6,696 nucleotides of DNA from an uncultured Selenomonadaceae bacterium (GTDB lineage Bacteria > Bacillota > Negativicutes > Selenomonadales > Selenomonadaceae). Location of the stretch: the NCBI GenBank assembly GCA_902782705.1, contig CACZOL010000148.1, positions 1 to 6,696 of the forward strand. Direction: 5' to 3'. Positions 6,407 to 6,696 of the stretch are shown here, piece by piece. The notes beneath the pieces are model-generated. The model was not told where the DNA came from. It saw only the letters and a program-made list of their open reading frames with translations, and made no database searches. The translations under genes were made by a program, and so were the position numbers. The first letter of the stretch is position 1. Each line of letters begins with the position of its first letter.

Positions 6407-6696
6407 ATGAAGCGAATTTTAAAAGCGGCGGCGCTCGTCTTCGTCTTGTTGTTTACTCTGCTCTTGACGGCGGGTTGCGGACAGGAACAGGACGCGTCCA
6501 AAAAAATCAGCCTTCTTTTTCCCGATCCGGCTGCGGGCGGCCCGTGGAAGATTGTTGGGCCGCTGTGCCAAAAGTATGTCCAGGAAGCAGGCTATGAATG
6601 CAAATTGGAGTCTTGCACGTCGCCTCAGGACCAGGTGGAGCAGTTGAAAGCGGCTATCGCGGAAAAACCGGCTTGCATCGTTCTTGCGGTGCAGGA
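6407..6696 (+). CDS. Periplasmic sugar-binding-protein-like lipoprotein (3' end outside window)
   Basis: Partial gene: 96 codons are visible and the frame is still open at the window edge. The N-terminus is a lipoprotein signal: MKRILK, a hydrophobic run at 7-21, then the lipobox LTAGC with the lipidated Cys at residue 24. The mature part begins with a short linker, then a beta strand KISLLFPD (33-40), a helix around 47-62 and the segment QDQVEQLKAAIAEKPACIVLAVQ. That layout, strand then helix then Q-x-x-Q-x-x-x-I followed by a hydrophobic strand, is typical of the first half-domain of type I (ribose/xylose/LacI-like) substrate-binding proteins. The RBS AAAGGAG (6390-6396) lies ten bases before ATG. 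It could serve an ABC transporter encoded beyond the edge, or present ligand to Mcp2. The substrate is not identifiable. Four cysteines beyond the lipid Cys (54, 65, 70, 90) are unusual. Confidence 0.88.
   Translation, partial: MKRILKAAALVFVLLFTLLLTAGCGQEQDASKKISLLFPDPAAGGPWKIVGPLCQKYVQEAGYECKLESCTSPQDQVEQLKAAIAEKPACIVLAVQ

Overview
The window holds a tRNA gene, four complete protein genes and the start of a fifth. All of them belong to recognisable families. I found no mobile element, CRISPR array, toxin-antitoxin pair or defence gene. The coding DNA is GC-rich and the gaps are AT-rich. Shine-Dalgarno sequences are strong (AGGAGG type) and the tRNA gene encodes its own CCA end. Chemoreceptors and a lipoprotein-type binding protein point to a motile bacterium. 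A Firmicutes-like host, possibly the outer-membrane-bearing Negativicutes (Selenomonas relatives), fits best, but this is an inference from general style and family resemblance only.

Left part (1-1972): tRNA-Gly(CCC) on the + strand ends against a chemoreceptor gene (mcp1) on the - strand. One strong hairpin with A and T tracts on its two sides serves as terminator for both. mcp1 has its own good RBS and a TATAAT box in the gap before trpB.

Middle part (1973-4414): alr (alanine racemase, which makes D-alanine for peptidoglycan) and then a lone trpB (tryptophan synthase beta chain) lie on the - strand in the order alr, trpB, mcp1. A clear intrinsic terminator sits between alr and trpB, so they are not a simple operon. 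No trpA or other trp gene is beside trpB.

Right part (4415-6696): a 262-base AT-rich divergent spacer carries an extended -10 promoter for alr and a near-consensus sigma-70 promoter for a second chemoreceptor, mcp2. After mcp2, with only 32 bases and no terminator between, begins a lipoprotein that resembles a periplasmic sugar-binding protein and is cut by the window edge. The mcp2-binding protein pair is the most suggestive arrangement here: a soluble or tethered binding protein could present its ligand to the receptor next door.

How the genes relate: the two receptors would feed the same cytoplasmic CheA/CheW array. alr and trpB are housekeeping PLP enzymes of amino-acid metabolism, probably unrelated to chemotaxis. 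The biology is mostly ordinary. The points worth a second look are the orphan trpB behind a terminator, the receptor-binding protein pair, and a 19-codon open frame whose stop overlaps the mcp2 start.
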